Shown here piece by piece: positions 54,219 through 63,772 of a stretch of 64,000 nt of DNA. This DNA comes from Terriglobales bacterium. Lineage in GTDB: Bacteria; Acidobacteriota; Terriglobia; Terriglobales; Acidobacteriaceae. The position numbers and the translations under genes were made by a program. The notes under the pieces were generated by a model. The model made no database searches. It saw only the letters and a program-made list of their open reading frames with translations, and was not told where the DNA came from. Numbering within the stretch: position 1 is the first letter of the stretch; every line of letters starts with the position of its first letter. Where the stretch lies: NCBI GenBank assembly GCA_025980765.1, contig JAICXB010000006.1:32206-96205 (forward strand), written 5' to 3'.

Positions 54219-56189
54219 CTAGCTTCCCGCGGGATTCAGCCGCCCAGACTGGCCGGGGGTTTGAGCTTCCTTGCTGTATTTGATGCGGCCATCCTTCTCC
54301 ATCGACTGCACCAGGTTCTGCGCGTAAAGCTGCGTGGTTTCGCCACGTTTTTTCTCAAGCAGAGTCTGGCGGGCGGTGTCTTTGCTCTTGGCAAACTCTT
54401 CGGGAGACGGCTCCTGTTGTTCCACCACTTCCAGCACTGCGCCGTTTCGTCCGCTCATGATAGGACCGCTGATCTGGTCTTTGCTCAAAGAGAATGCCAC
54501 CGAAGCCGGTCCGGTCATGGTTCCCAGATCGGGAACCTGGCTCTTCTGCCCCACCAGCTCGCTGGTCTTGTATGTGGCCCCCTGTTCAGCGGCGGCCTTC
54601 TTCAGATCGTGCAGCGCCTTAGCGCGTTCCGCCATCTCCTGCGTCTTTTTCTGCAGCAGCGATGTCGCCTGCTGATTGCGGAACTCGGTTTCGACCCGCT
54701 GTTTTGCTTCGTCGAACGTGGGCGTAGCCGCAGGCTTATCGTCGGTTACGGTGAGTACAGCGTATCCATTGGGAATCCGCGCAATTTGCGGCGGCGACTT
54801 TGGCTTAACCGAGAACGCAGCCTGCATGAAATCTGGAGCCTGCCCAATGCCGGGCAGCGAATCGGTGTTGGCAAACCAGTCAGAAGTCTCGACTTTGAGA
54901 TTGCGAGCGGCCGCTGCTTTATCCAATCCCTCGGTCTTGGCCTGAGCTTCCACCGTGCGCGCCAGCGAGTCTGCGGCCTTGGCCTGCTTCTCATTTTTTA
55001 CGATTGGCTCAATCTCGGCCTTCACTTCCTCGAACGGTTTGGTATGCGCAGGCTGCTTATCCAGTAGTTGAATGATGTGGAATCCGTAGTTGCTCTGTAC
55101 CAGGCCGCTCAAATCGCCTTTGTTCTGCAACGCAAATGCCGCTTTATCGAACTCAGGAACCATGGCGCCGTGCTGAAACCAGGGCAGCTCGCCTCCGCGC
55201 TTTGCGCTTTCCGTGTCATCTGAATTCTTTTTGGCCAGTTCTTCGAAGTTAGCTCCATTCTTGAGTTGGCTCAGGAGACCTTCCGCTTTTGTTTTGGCTG
55301 CGTCAACTGCCTTCTGATCCGGCTTTTGACCCGGAGCCGGCGTGGGCGTCTTCACCAGAATGTGGCGAACGTGTACGCGTTCAGGGACGTTGAACTGGTC
55401 GCGATGCGAGCTGTAGTACTGCTTCAAGTCGTCGTCAGTGACGGTGACTCCGGGAATAGTCGAGGCGTTAATCACGATATATTGCGCCTTGCGTTTTTCC
55501 GGAATGGAATTAACGTATTCCTGCTTGTGTTGATCGTAGAACGCCTTCAGTTCCGTGTCCGTGACCTTCACCTGCTTCATGATCTGTTCGGTCGTCAACA
55601 CCGCGTAATCGAACTTGACCTTCTGGTTTTCCTTGATGAACTCGGCTTTCACCTGGGTTTCAGGGACTGTAACCGTTCCCTGCACCATGGCCAGAAGCTT
55701 CTGCACCAGCAATTCCTGTTTCAACTGGTCCTCAAACTGTGCCACGCTGAGATGGAAATACTGGCTTACGAAGTTTTCGTAACCCTGTTCTCCGATGTAA
55801 TTGCCGCCGGGAAATAGCTGTTCTCCGAATCCACCTTGATGGAGAGTATTGCGCAGTTCGTCATCGGTGACCTGAAGGCCCATGCGACGCGCCTCGGCGA
55901 TCAACGCGTAGCGTGCCACTAATTGGCTGGCTGCCTGTGGGCGAATGAATTGCATGAACTCCGGCGGCAGTCCCTGCCGTTTTGCATACTGCTCAGCCTG
56001 TTTGTCCACTTCGGCGGAAGTAATTTCCTGGCCCGCAACCTTGGCGTAAATGCCTTTTCCCGTGGTGCCGGTGAGGCTATCGAAGATTCCCGGAACGAGC
56101 GTGATGACCATCATCACCGAAACGAAGACTAAAATTGCGCCCAAAACGATCTTTTTGGCCGCAGTGGGCGTCTGCAAAAACTTGATCAT
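54219..56189 (-). CDS. PpiD/SurA-type membrane-anchored peptidyl-prolyl isomerase
   Basis: 656 aa. One N-terminal membrane anchor (about 13-36, IVLGAILVFVSVMMVITLVPG). A SurA_N-like helical region follows. The parvulin domain (about 270-385) has VHVRHILVKTPTPAPG, FEELAKKNSDDTESAKRGGELPWF and SNYGFHIIQLLDKQ. Further helical and parvulin-like segments run to the C-terminus. It probably chaperones proteins leaving the Sec translocon. It lies 35 bp upstream of malQ on the same strand, perhaps co-transcribed. Confidence 0.9.
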   Translation of the reverse strand: MIKFLQTPTAAKKIVLGAILVFVSVMMVITLVPGIFDSLTGTTGKGIYAKVAGQEITSAEVDKQAEQYAKRQGLPPEFMQFIRPQAASQLVARYALIAEARRMGLQVTDDELRNTLHQGGFGEQLFPGGNYIGEQGYENFVSQYFHLSVAQFEDQLKQELLVQKLLAMVQGTVTVPETQVKAEFIKENQKVKFDYAVLTTEQIMKQVKVTDTELKAFYDQHKQEYVNSIPEKRKAQYIVINASTIPGVTVTDDDLKQYYSSHRDQFNVPERVHVRHILVKTPTPAPGQKPDQKAVDAAKTKAEGLLSQLKNGANFEELAKKNSDDTESAKRGGELPWFQHGAMVPEFDKAAFALQNKGDLSGLVQSNYGFHIIQLLDKQPAHTKPFEEVKAEIEPIVKNEKQAKAADSLARTVEAQAKTEGLDKAAAARNLKVETSDWFANTDSLPGIGQAPDFMQAAFSVKPKSPPQIARIPNGYAVLTVTDDKPAATPTFDEAKQRVETEFRNQQATSLLQKKTQEMAERAKALHDLKKAAAEQGATYKTSELVGQKSQVPDLGTMTGPASVAFSLSKDQISGPIMSGRNGAVLEVVEQQEPSPEEFAKSKDTARQTLLEKKRGETTQLYAQNLVQSMEKDGRIKYSKEAQTPGQSGRLNPAGS

Positions 56190-56360
56190 TGTGTTTGGAT
56201 TCCACTCCCGGCAGGCATGCCGAAGCTCTGATTATAAATGACGAAACTGGCTTTCGGCTGCCGGCGTTCGGCCAGTCCGCCGCATGAAAGGTGGGTAGGC
56301 GAAAGCCGAGTGCCAAAAGCCGAAAGCCAAATTGTTCCACGTGGAACAATTTCGGAAAAC

Positions 56361-57338
56361 TCAGGCGATCTGCAGCGGCTCCACGCGCTCCACATTATGG
56401 AAGCGGTCCTGGTCAACGCTGAGGATATGCCCATCTTCGTCGCGCACATACATATCGCTGAAACGGGCATTCCAGATCAATTCCGCAGCCTGATATGAGG
56501 ACCGGGCGTGTACGGTCTGCGAAAACGTCTCATCAATTCCGGTAAGCAGGATGAGAAACTCGGCGTTGCTGGCGACCAATTCCTGCTGTGTGCTCCCATG
56601 CATGGGACTGGATTCGTCGATGGGATGCACAATGGTCCAACTTAATGGGAAAAATACGACCTTTTCGCGCTCCAGCTTCAGCTGGTAATACTTGCGAATG
56701 CGGATTCCGTCCACCATTTCAAAACGGGAAAGCAGCACGCGCGCTCCCAATTCGATGATCTGATTGCTGCGAGCGTTGGTAATCCGAAATTCGAATGCGG
56801 TAATCCCGTTATACGGAGCAACGATTGCCGAGTCGCTAAAGAGAATTTTGGCAGTGGGACGCGAAAAACGCGCAAACAGTAAGCCGGTTGCCAGTGCCAA
56901 TCCCAGCAATCCAAGCAGAGATTCGACGGTCACAATCACGTTTGCAGCCATGCCCACGGGCACGATATTGCCGTATCCGATGGTCGCGAACGTGTGCACG
57001 CTGAAGAAAAAAGCCTTGGCATAACGGGAAAACTCGTCAGGACCTTCTACAGTTTGTAGCGAATGGGGACCACAGACCACGTATAACAACGCAAAAAACG
57101 CATTTCCCACCACATAAGCGACGGCCACCAGCAGCATGAAACGCGGCCACGACATCATGATCAGCGAGTAATACGAGCCTAGCGAATCCGACCAACTCTG
57201 TTTGCGGCTCACATTGAAAGTGCCGTCGCGATTTAGCAGTCGAATATGGCGGTCTTGCGAGACAACCGAGCCGAATCCGAGGTCGCGATCGCGCTCTTCA
57301 GCGGTTTGTGGAAGCGATGTTGCGCTGCGAGTAGCCAT
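56361..57338 (-). CDS. Inward-rectifier-type potassium channel (KirBac family)
   Basis: 325 aa. Amphipathic slide helix near 45-62, TM1 about 66-90, selectivity filter TIGYG (119-123), TM2 about 130-157, then the cytoplasmic beta-sandwich Kir domain (ITAFEFRITNARSNQIIELGARVLLSRFE). All landmarks of KirBac are intact. No transporter or regulator gene is linked. The start is ATG at 57338. Confidence 0.95.
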   Translation of the reverse strand: MATRSATSLPQTAEERDRDLGFGSVVSQDRHIRLLNRDGTFNVSRKQSWSDSLGSYYSLIMMSWPRFMLLVAVAYVVGNAFFALLYVVCGPHSLQTVEGPDEFSRYAKAFFFSVHTFATIGYGNIVPVGMAANVIVTVESLLGLLGLALATGLLFARFSRPTAKILFSDSAIVAPYNGITAFEFRITNARSNQIIELGARVLLSRFEMVDGIRIRKYYQLKLEREKVVFFPLSWTIVHPIDESSPMHGSTQQELVASNAEFLILLTGIDETFSQTVHARSSYQAAELIWNARFSDMYVRDEDGHILSVDQDRFHNVERVEPLQIA

Positions 57339-57397
57339 GCTGGAATTCCGAAAAATGTTGGATGCGCACGATACTAATCGGATTCAGAGCGGGTTAG

Positions 57398-57434
57398 AAG
57401 CTTCAAAGCCGCGATGCTTCGTAGCTGCGAAGCT
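57398..57434. repeat. F8 hairpin element before the prepilin peptidase
   Basis: GAAGCTTCAAAGCCGCGATGC, followed by TTCGTAGCTGCGAAGC, is a relative of the element at 48694-48727. TATAAT follows at once (about 57435) and could serve as a -10 for the next gene. Confidence 0.5.
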
Positions 57435-57454
57435 ATATAATTCGTGATTCCCGC

Positions 57455-58393
57455 GTGAACCCACTGCTTTCCATTGACCTCTTCGCCGTTTTTACCTTCC
57501 TCATGGGCCTGATATTCGGCAGTTTTCTCAACGTAATCATCTATCGAGTGCCGCGCGGCGCGTCGATTGTGCGGCCCGGATCGGCATGTCCGAACTGTGG
57601 CACCGGCATTCGCGCTTACGACAACGTGCCCGTTGTGAGCTGGATCCTGCTGCGCGGACGCTGTCGCAACTGCCATCAACGCATCAGCGCGCGCTATGCA
57701 ATCGTGGAATTGCTTACCGCATTCCTGTTCGTAGCAGCGTATTACTTTGCCGCACCGCTCGATTCAACCCTGGAACGCTGGCTGGTGATCAAGCTTTGCG
57801 TCTTCTTTTTCCTGCTTTTGGGACTAATTTTCGTAGATTTTGAACATCATTTGCTGCCCGATGCCCTGACCTTTTCGGGACTGGCAGCGGGACTATTGCT
57901 GACTGCGGTGGTGCCAGTAGGCGGCATGCCATTGTTTATTACGCGCCGATTGCTGGCACTGCACTGGAATCTGGCCGCGATTTCGCTGCTCGACGCGGTC
58001 TGCGGAGCAGCCATAGGCGCATTTTTCATCTACGCAGTCGGTGAAATCTATTTCCGGGCGCGCGGTGTGGAAGGCATGGGCTTTGGCGACGTGAAGCTGA
58101 TGGGAATGATTGGGGCGTTTCTCGGGCCCAAATTGACGCTTTTCACCATCTTTATGGGCGCAATTGTGGGCACAATCTTCGGAATTACCGCGATGGTTGC
58201 CGTTTGGCGCAAGCGTGTAGCGCGCCGGCGACGCAAACAGGAGAGCAATGCAGCCCGCCGTTCCTGGCAATCTGCGCGTCTGATGCTGCGCTATTACGAA
58301 GTCCCATTCGGGGTTTTTCTAGGCAGCATGGCGATCCTGTCGACATTTGTTGGCAATCAATTGGTGAATTCCTATCTGAATTTATATCGCTAA
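57455..58393 (+). CDS. pilD: Prepilin peptidase / N-methyltransferase (A24)
   Basis: 312 aa, starting at GTG 57455. It has the N-terminal methyltransferase region GSFLNVIIYRVPRGASIV with zinc Cys pairs 45/48 and 70/73 (CPNC, CRNC). The catalytic Asp residues are visible as Asp128 in VDFEHHLLPD and Asp212 in GFGDVKLMG. About eight TM helices are predicted. It cleaves and methylates type IV pilin or type II secretion pseudopilins. No pilin genes are nearby. Confidence 0.95.
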   Translation: MNPLLSIDLFAVFTFLMGLIFGSFLNVIIYRVPRGASIVRPGSACPNCGTGIRAYDNVPVVSWILLRGRCRNCHQRISARYAIVELLTAFLFVAAYYFAAPLDSTLERWLVIKLCVFFFLLLGLIFVDFEHHLLPDALTFSGLAAGLLLTAVVPVGGMPLFITRRLLALHWNLAAISLLDAVCGAAIGAFFIYAVGEIYFRARGVEGMGFGDVKLMGMIGAFLGPKLTLFTIFMGAIVGTIFGITAMVAVWRKRVARRRRKQESNAARRSWQSARLMLRYYEVPFGVFLGSMAILSTFVGNQLVNSYLNLYR

Positions 58394-58544
58394 CTGGCCC
58401 ACAATCCGCTACATGGATATCACAAAAGTACGTTCACCAACGTGCTTCCTGTGGCGAAACCTGGCAAAAATCCAACAAAATTCGGGTTACAATGTGCGCC
58501 AGTTCTCATCATTTAGAGCCATTTGAGGCATTTAAGGTCCCTTT

Positions 58545-59141
58545 ATGAAACTTTGTCGGCAGTTTTCGTTGCTTTTAGTTGCCAATTGCGCGCTCTTAGT
58601 GGTCGCCGGCCCGGCCTTCGGGCAGTCTCTGGGAGAAACCGCGCGCAAGCTGCGGCAAAATAAACCGGCGGAAACCTCGCCGAAGGTCATTACCAACGAC
58701 GACCTGCGCGAGGCCCCTCCCGCGCCGGAAGCGAAATCTGAATCCGCCGACACGGCGAAGGCGGCGGAAGCGGCAAAGAATCCTGCAGACGAAAAGGACA
58801 AAACCGCTGCCGCGGAAAAGCCCAAGAAGACGGATCCGGAAGCCGATCAAGCCAAACTCGACGAAGAATGGTCAAAAAAGATCGATGACCAGAAGCAGAA
58901 GATCGCCGATATTGCGCACGAGCTTGATCTGCTGCAACGGGAAAATAAGTTAAGGGCAGCCGCATACTACGCCGACGCCGGCACCCGTCTGCGCGATCAA
59001 CAGAACTACGCCGAACAAGATCGCAAATATCAAAAAGATATCGCCGACAAGCAGAAGGCGCTTGACGACGCCAAAGCCGCACTCTCAGATCTTCAGGAAG
59101 AAGCCCGCAAAGCCGGAGCGTCGGCAAAAGTGCGAGGGTAA
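58545..59141 (+). CDS. Periplasmic coiled-coil protein, 198 aa
   Basis: The signal peptide ends near AGPAFGQ. A low-complexity Ala/Glu/Lys/Pro region follows (about 45-100), then a long charged coiled coil (about 105-190) containing EEWSKKIDDQKQKIADIAHEL. Gly-Gln-Ser-Leu-Gly-Glu (GQSLGE) at the mature N-terminus is common in acidobacterial proteins of this type. A TACAAT -10 lies at 58488-58493. The function is unknown. Confidence 0.65.
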   Translation: MKLCRQFSLLLVANCALLVVAGPAFGQSLGETARKLRQNKPAETSPKVITNDDLREAPPAPEAKSESADTAKAAEAAKNPADEKDKTAAAEKPKKTDPEADQAKLDEEWSKKIDDQKQKIADIAHELDLLQRENKLRAAAYYADAGTRLRDQQNYAEQDRKYQKDIADKQKALDDAKAALSDLQEEARKAGASAKVRG

Positions 59142-59147
59142 AGTTTT

Positions 59148-59690
59148 CTAAACTTGTCCTGCAACCGCGCTCTCCCGAGCGCCGTTGTGATAGGCCGCAA
59201 CCAGAGCGTGCACCTGCTTCATGTGATGCATCGTGTGCAGCAGATGGAATTTCCGCCACTCGCTGATGGGGATTGGTCCCAAAATGGCATGATCGGCGAC
59301 CTTCACTTGTGCGCCGAAGCGTTCTTCACATGCCGCCAGATCTTCGTCCATCTTCTTCAAATTGGTTTTGACGGCGTCGCGCGCTTCAATCCCGCCGATT
59401 CCTGACGGGACTACCTGCTTTGGGGCTTTGCGCCCGCTGGGAATATAGCTGAGATTCACCACGAGCAGGCGCGCGATGCGATTTCTAAAATTCGCCGAAG
59501 TTGCCAGCGGCTTGCCTGCAACCAGACATTTCGACATCACTCGCGAGGTTGACGTGTAGGTCAGCGACAAATGCTCGAGTATCGCGGCGACGTCCCACTT
59601 CCCTTCCGGATGCCGGCGCATCTGCTCTTCGCTGAGCTCGCGAGTGGCGGCGTCAATTGCGTCGTATGCTTGTTGCAACGAGGAATGCAT
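59148..59690 (-). CDS. DUF1569/DinB-like protein
   Basis: 180 aa from ATG 59690 (a GTG-type extension to 59720 exists). Four-helix-bundle pattern with HPEGKWDVAAILEHLSLTY and FHLLHTMHHMKQV, whose His residues match the metal site of DinB/YfiT-fold proteins and the DUF1569 group. The likely role is a thiol- or metal-dependent transferase, but the substrate is unknown. Convergent with the coiled-coil gene, sharing a small AAGTTT-TCT-AAACTT hairpin. Confidence 0.75.
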   Translation of the reverse strand: MHSSLQQAYDAIDAATRELSEEQMRRHPEGKWDVAAILEHLSLTYTSTSRVMSKCLVAGKPLATSANFRNRIARLLVVNLSYIPSGRKAPKQVVPSGIGGIEARDAVKTNLKKMDEDLAACEERFGAQVKVADHAILGPIPISEWRKFHLLHTMHHMKQVHALVAAYHNGARESAVAGQV

Positions 59691-59780
59691 GCTCAGTCGC
59701 TCTCCGCGGCATCGCGTCATGGCCAGCCAGCATATCAGCAGTCATCGGCCCGCAGCGCGTGAACCGATATTATACGTCGC

Positions 59781-60437
59781 ATGCTTTCACGAACCCTCCT
59801 CACGATTTGCCTGGCGATAGCGCTGACAGCATGTTCTTCAGCGCCATCCGGCAATCAAAAAGCCCCGGAACAATCCTCGGGTGCTCCGGCGGCAACGCCG
59901 GCTGAAACCGAAACCGGACACGTCGCGTTTCAAAAGCTCTACGTTGTCTCTCGCGGCTGGGCGCCGGACACAGAGCCCGTGCGCCTCGAATCAGAAAATT
60001 ATGCTCGCCACGACAGCAACGATCCCGCTCTGCTCGGTCATGGGGGAAAGTCCGCGCTGTGGCGTGGCGTTTATGCTTCGGCAGCGCGCAGCTCCATGAA
60101 GACTTATATCTGGTCGGGACTCACCGGACCCGACGCTAAACCCGGCATCACTCCGGGAAATGAAGATCCCTACAGCACATCGAACACTTCCACGCGAACG
60201 TTTCAATTGGTGTACTTCAAGACCGATTCGGATGCGGCGTTTGCAACCGCGCAAAAACACGGCGGCGCAGCCTTACTGAAGAAAGATCCGAAGATGCCGG
60301 TCAACTACATACTGGATTGGGACCCACGCCGTAGCCTGCTGGAGTGGACGGTGCTTTACGGAGAAAGCAAGAACGATCCCAAGCTGGACGTGGTGGTAAA
60401 CGCGACCACGGGAGAGTTTGTGCGGGTGGAAAAATAG
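59781..60437 (+). CDS. Small lipoprotein, 218 aa, with PepSY-like end
   Basis: The lipobox LTAC (Cys18) is followed by a Ser/Pro/Ala linker. The mature region has two alpha/beta segments, and the end, DVVVNATTGEFVRVEK, resembles the PepSY pattern of DxxTGxxxxV. No catalytic residues are seen. The gene stands alone, divergent from the DUF1569 gene. The function is unknown. Confidence 0.65.
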   Translation: MLSRTLLTICLAIALTACSSAPSGNQKAPEQSSGAPAATPAETETGHVAFQKLYVVSRGWAPDTEPVRLESENYARHDSNDPALLGHGGKSALWRGVYASAARSSMKTYIWSGLTGPDAKPGITPGNEDPYSTSNTSTRTFQLVYFKTDSDAAFATAQKHGGAALLKKDPKMPVNYILDWDPRRSLLEWTVLYGESKNDPKLDVVVNATTGEFVRVEK

Positions 60438-60449
60438 AGCCCAATCAAC

Positions 60450-60782
60450 TCAAACGCCCAACCTGCTCACCTTGCCGATAAAGACTTGAGCATCTGGAGG
60501 CCAGAGTGCGGCAAAGGCGTGGGCGTAAGCACGGCCAGGCTGTTGCGGGATCGCGAGCAGCACAATTCCGAAGCTTTCGTTTACGTAATTCCGCAGGAAT
60601 GCCTGATCGAAATCCTTGTCGCGCGTTATCAGCAAATCGAAATTGTCACGCGCTCGCTTCATCAAGTCGCCATTCTGAATTCCTTTCCAGCCAATGAAGT
60701 TGACCGACTCTGCGTCACATTTTCTGGACCGCAGAACCGGAATGATATCGATCGGGACATTCTCGTCCAGGAGAACTCGCAT
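60450..60782 (-). CDS. DUF5615 PIN-like toxin
   Basis: 110 aa. The N-terminal MRVLLDENVPIDI and the central LLITRDKDFDQAF carry the acidic residues of the DUF5615 PIN-like fold, a predicted RNase. It follows its DUF433 partner by 6 bp, the typical order of this toxin-antitoxin type. The only promoter is presumably upstream of the antitoxin. Confidence 0.85.
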   Translation of the reverse strand: MRVLLDENVPIDIIPVLRSRKCDAESVNFIGWKGIQNGDLMKRARDNFDLLITRDKDFDQAFLRNYVNESFGIVLLAIPQQPGRAYAHAFAALWPPDAQVFIGKVSRLGV

Positions 60783-60788
60783 CGGCTA

Positions 60789-61022
60789 TCAGAGCATCGT
60801 CAATGCGCAATGAGCTGCCAGGCGCTCAACGGCGGCTACCGCATCAAGATTCAGGGAAGGCAATGATTGAACGATGTCGGCAGGAGCCACGCCGGCCTCC
60901 AGCAATTCCAAAACCTGCTCAACGGAGACCCGCGAACCGCGGATGCGAAGCTTGTCCTGCAAAACCTCGGGCGTCTGCTCGAAAAACTTTCTCACGCCAA
61001 CCGGGACATCATCGAGATTCAT
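60789..61022 (-). CDS. DUF433 antitoxin
   Basis: 77 aa. RIRGSRVSVEQVLELLEAGVAPADIVQSLPSL is the DUF433 helix-turn-helix block (about 26-57). It would neutralise the DUF5615 protein and probably represses its own operon. It starts at ATG 61022 about 95 bp downstream of the end of the M20 peptidase gene on the same strand. Confidence 0.85.
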   Translation of the reverse strand: MNLDDVPVGVRKFFEQTPEVLQDKLRIRGSRVSVEQVLELLEAGVAPADIVQSLPSLNLDAVAAVERLAAHCALTML

Positions 61023-61116
61023 TGCAACAACTTACTACAGCTTTGTTCGTCCACCAAGTGAGCATCCGTCAGTTGCGCTACAGCTATGACCCGCTTTGGT
61101 GAGCGCAGTGCGAAAG

Positions 61117-62355
61117 CTAACTCTCCACCCCGGCCAGCGCCAGCACAGCCAGCAGAATGCGTTTCAGTCCCAGGCTGCGGCCGGCGGGATCGAACCATTC
61201 GCGCAGCGTGTGAGCGCCGCCTCCGCTGCCGCCGGCGCCTAATGTGAGCGCATCGCGTCCCATGGAAATTGGGATATTGGCATCTGTGGAGGCGCGCCGC
61301 ATGTGCGACTGAATACCGAGATGAGCGTCCACGGCGCGAATAACTTCGAGAATTCGGGAGTTGGTCGCCAGATCTCCGGCCGGACGATCTCCAATTTTGC
61401 GCAGCTCGCAACTAAGCTTTACTGGAGCGCCTTCGCGAACCGGAGTTGAGATCTCGGTGGCGATCACGCCACGCAGTTCGTCTTCCAGGCGTTGCAGTTC
61501 GTCGGCAGAGGCCGAGCGCAGGTCGATGCTCACCTGTGCATTTTCGGGAATGGAATTCACCGATCTGCCACCGCTGATTACTCCGAAGTTGAAGGTGGTT
61601 TTCGGCGACGCCGGCAGAGGTGTCTGGCTAAAACGGGAAATCACGCGCGACAGCGCCACGATGGGATTTGGCTGGCCGAAGTCGCTCCAGGAATGTCCAC
61701 CCGGTCCGCGCACGATCAGCTCGAAGCGCCGGCTGCCCAGCGCCTGCCCGATAATGGCGTCGGTCCCGCTGCCATCGATCACAATCGTATGTCCGACGCG
61801 ATCTCGCAACGGCGATTTCTCGAAGATGTGGCGGATGCCGCGCAAATCTCCCTCGCCCTCTTCCCCAACGTTGCCGATGAAGATCAGGTCAGCCTCATTG
61901 CGGAGTTGGGCATATCGAAATGCCATCGCGATTCCGAGCATCGCCGCGATTCCGGAGGCGTTGTCGCTTACGCCTGGACCGAGAAGGCGATCGCGCTCCT
62001 CATGGATGGCGAGTTCTGTTCCCGCAGGAAAAACCGTATCGAGATGTGCGCTGATCGCGACCGCAGCTCGCTGAGGATCTCTGCCGCGCCAGATGCCGAC
62101 TACATTGCCGACTTCATCCATCTCCACCTGCTTCAGGCCGATGGCGGTGAATCGCTCTCGCAGCCAAGCAGCGCGTTCGGCTTCGCCGAAGGGCGGAGCG
62201 GGGATGCGCGCGACCTCTACCTGCAAGCGCAGCAGTTCATTCTCATGCACCTGAAACCAGGAGAAGGCTGCGTGCACTGCTCGCAAAGAAGCAAGCTGCG
62301 TGAGTTCCTGCTGAATGCTGGGTTCGCCGGAAGCTCGTGGGGTTGAGGTGGACAT
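61117..62355 (-). CDS. M20 family zinc peptidase/deacylase
   Basis: 412 aa from ATG 62355. Metal motifs: ISAHLDTVFP (His, Asp), GPGVSDNASGIAAML (bridging Asp), NVGEEGEGDLRG (catalytic Glu pair) and a C-terminal HTLREW. A dimerisation domain (GGHSWSDFGQPNPI, NSIPENAQVSIDLRS) lies between. It resembles tripeptidase PepT or the acetylornithine/succinyl-diaminopimelate deacylases; the substrate is open. An F4 inverted pair precedes it. Confidence 0.9.
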   Translation of the reverse strand: MSTSTPRASGEPSIQQELTQLASLRAVHAAFSWFQVHENELLRLQVEVARIPAPPFGEAERAAWLRERFTAIGLKQVEMDEVGNVVGIWRGRDPQRAAVAISAHLDTVFPAGTELAIHEERDRLLGPGVSDNASGIAAMLGIAMAFRYAQLRNEADLIFIGNVGEEGEGDLRGIRHIFEKSPLRDRVGHTIVIDGSGTDAIIGQALGSRRFELIVRGPGGHSWSDFGQPNPIVALSRVISRFSQTPLPASPKTTFNFGVISGGRSVNSIPENAQVSIDLRSASADELQRLEDELRGVIATEISTPVREGAPVKLSCELRKIGDRPAGDLATNSRILEVIRAVDAHLGIQSHMRRASTDANIPISMGRDALTLGAGGSGGGAHTLREWFDPAGRSLGLKRILLAVLALAGVES

Positions 62356-62369
62356 GGAGTTCAAATCAA

Positions 62370-62492
62370 TTTCACCACGGAGACACAGAGGACACGGAGA
62401 AGATGTGATGATTCTTCTTCAAGTCACAAATCCAAGATCACGAAAATCATTAGTTCCTTGCTCCTCCGTGTTCTCCGTGCCTCCGTGGTGAG
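62370..62492. repeat. Inverted pair of F4 arms, right arm inside a coding end
   Basis: The left arm 62370-62403 (TTCACCACGGAGACACAGAG...) pairs with the right arm 62453-62492 (CTCCTCCGTGTTCTCCGTGC...). The right arm encodes the last residues of the neighbouring LeuA-like protein. Confidence 0.8.
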
Positions 62493-63772
62493 TCCGAGGC
62501 CAACCAATCTTGTTCCGCCGCGGTCGGATGCTGCCCTGAGGGCAGACACTCCAGGATCTCCTCATCGCGCAGCGTGCGGTTGGACTGCTTGGCTTTCTGG
62601 AAGATTCGCTCGACGGTTTCCTCGCTCGCGGCAATTCCCTTCCGCTCCAGCCAGAAGACGACATTCGATTTTCCCGACATGGGACCGATCTCGATCACCT
62701 GCTCCATCCCAAAGTAGTGCGAGGGCACGCCGGAATAGACGGTATTCGCGAGTTCGAGATCGTTCTTGCGAAACGCTTTGATCACCGCCGCCGCGTGAAC
62801 GCCGGTAGCGGTACGAAAGGCGTTATCGCCGACGACCGGATAATTGTTCGGAATGGGAACGCCGGTGGCGTGCGAAACCGTCTCGCAATATTCCTTGAGA
62901 GCGGTGAGGTCCTGCTCCGCCCAGGGCGAAACGTTCATCAGCTTAAGGTTGACCAGCATCTGGTCCATCTGGGTATTGCCAACGCGCTCGCCAATGCCGA
63001 TGGCGCATGCATGAACACATTCGGCGCCTGCAGCCAGCGCCGCCAGCGAGTTGGCAACGGCGAGCCCGCGATCACAGTGTCCGTGCCAGTCCACGCGAAT
63101 CTGCTCGCCGCTGGGTATCACCACCTCATCGATGATGAAGCGAATCAGCGCGGCCACTCCAGACGGCGTAACGTGCCCGCAGGTGTCGCAGACCACGATT
63201 GCCCGCGCGCCGCATTCGATGGCGGTCTTGTACAGGCGTTTCACCGTCTCTGGATCGCACCGGGTGGTGTCTTCGGTGACGTACATCACTTCGAGCCCGA
63301 GAGAACGCGCGAACTTCACCGCCGATTCTGTGGTCTTAAGCAGGAAGTCGTCGCTCCAGTCTTCTGCATAGCGTCGAATCGGGCTGGAACCGATGAAGGT
63401 TGCGGCCTCGATGGGAATCCCAACCTTCTGCTGGATTTCCGCGACTGGTCGAATGTCATTCTGGTGCGTGCGCGCTGCGCAATTGCCGCGAATCTTGAGC
63501 CTGGAATCGGCGATCTCTCGCGCCAGGCGTTCCACGTCGGAGTAGGCGCGGGGGCCAGCGCCGGGCAATCCCAAATCGAGAAAGTTGATTCCGAGCTTCT
63601 CCATCAGGTGGAGAATGCGAATCTTTTCTTCAATACCGGGGTCCTTCACCGAGGGCGATTGCAGTCCATCGCGGAGTGACTCGTCGGTAAGCATCACGCG
63701 TCCTGCCGGGCGGAACTCGGCGCCGGAGACGTTGTTCCAGTCGTAAATCAGCGATGAATGCTTGAGAGGCAA
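62450..63772 (-). CDS. LeuA-like DRE-TIM synthase (isopropylmalate/homocitrate/citramalate synthase family)
   Basis: 440 aa starting at TTG 63772. The catalytic and metal motifs are TDESLRDGLQSP (normally DxTLRDGxQ), VDWHGHCDRGLAVANSLAAL (HxH metal site), GERVGNTQMDQMLVNL and NYPVVGDNAFRTATGVHAAAV, all as in LeuA relatives. The C-terminal allosteric domain is absent, so it resembles homocitrate or re-citrate synthases in length. It could feed an aconitase-type enzyme such as the one at 15276. The last 10-15 residues (RRHGEHGG) are encoded by the F4 repeat. Confidence 0.82.
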   Translation of the reverse strand: MPLKHSSLIYDWNNVSGAEFRPAGRVMLTDESLRDGLQSPSVKDPGIEEKIRILHLMEKLGINFLDLGLPGAGPRAYSDVERLAREIADSRLKIRGNCAARTHQNDIRPVAEIQQKVGIPIEAATFIGSSPIRRYAEDWSDDFLLKTTESAVKFARSLGLEVMYVTEDTTRCDPETVKRLYKTAIECGARAIVVCDTCGHVTPSGVAALIRFIIDEVVIPSGEQIRVDWHGHCDRGLAVANSLAALAAGAECVHACAIGIGERVGNTQMDQMLVNLKLMNVSPWAEQDLTALKEYCETVSHATGVPIPNNYPVVGDNAFRTATGVHAAAVIKAFRKNDLELANTVYSGVPSHYFGMEQVIEIGPMSGKSNVVFWLERKGIAASEETVERIFQKAKQSNRTLRDEEILECLPSGQHPTAAEQDWLASDSPRRHGEHGGARN

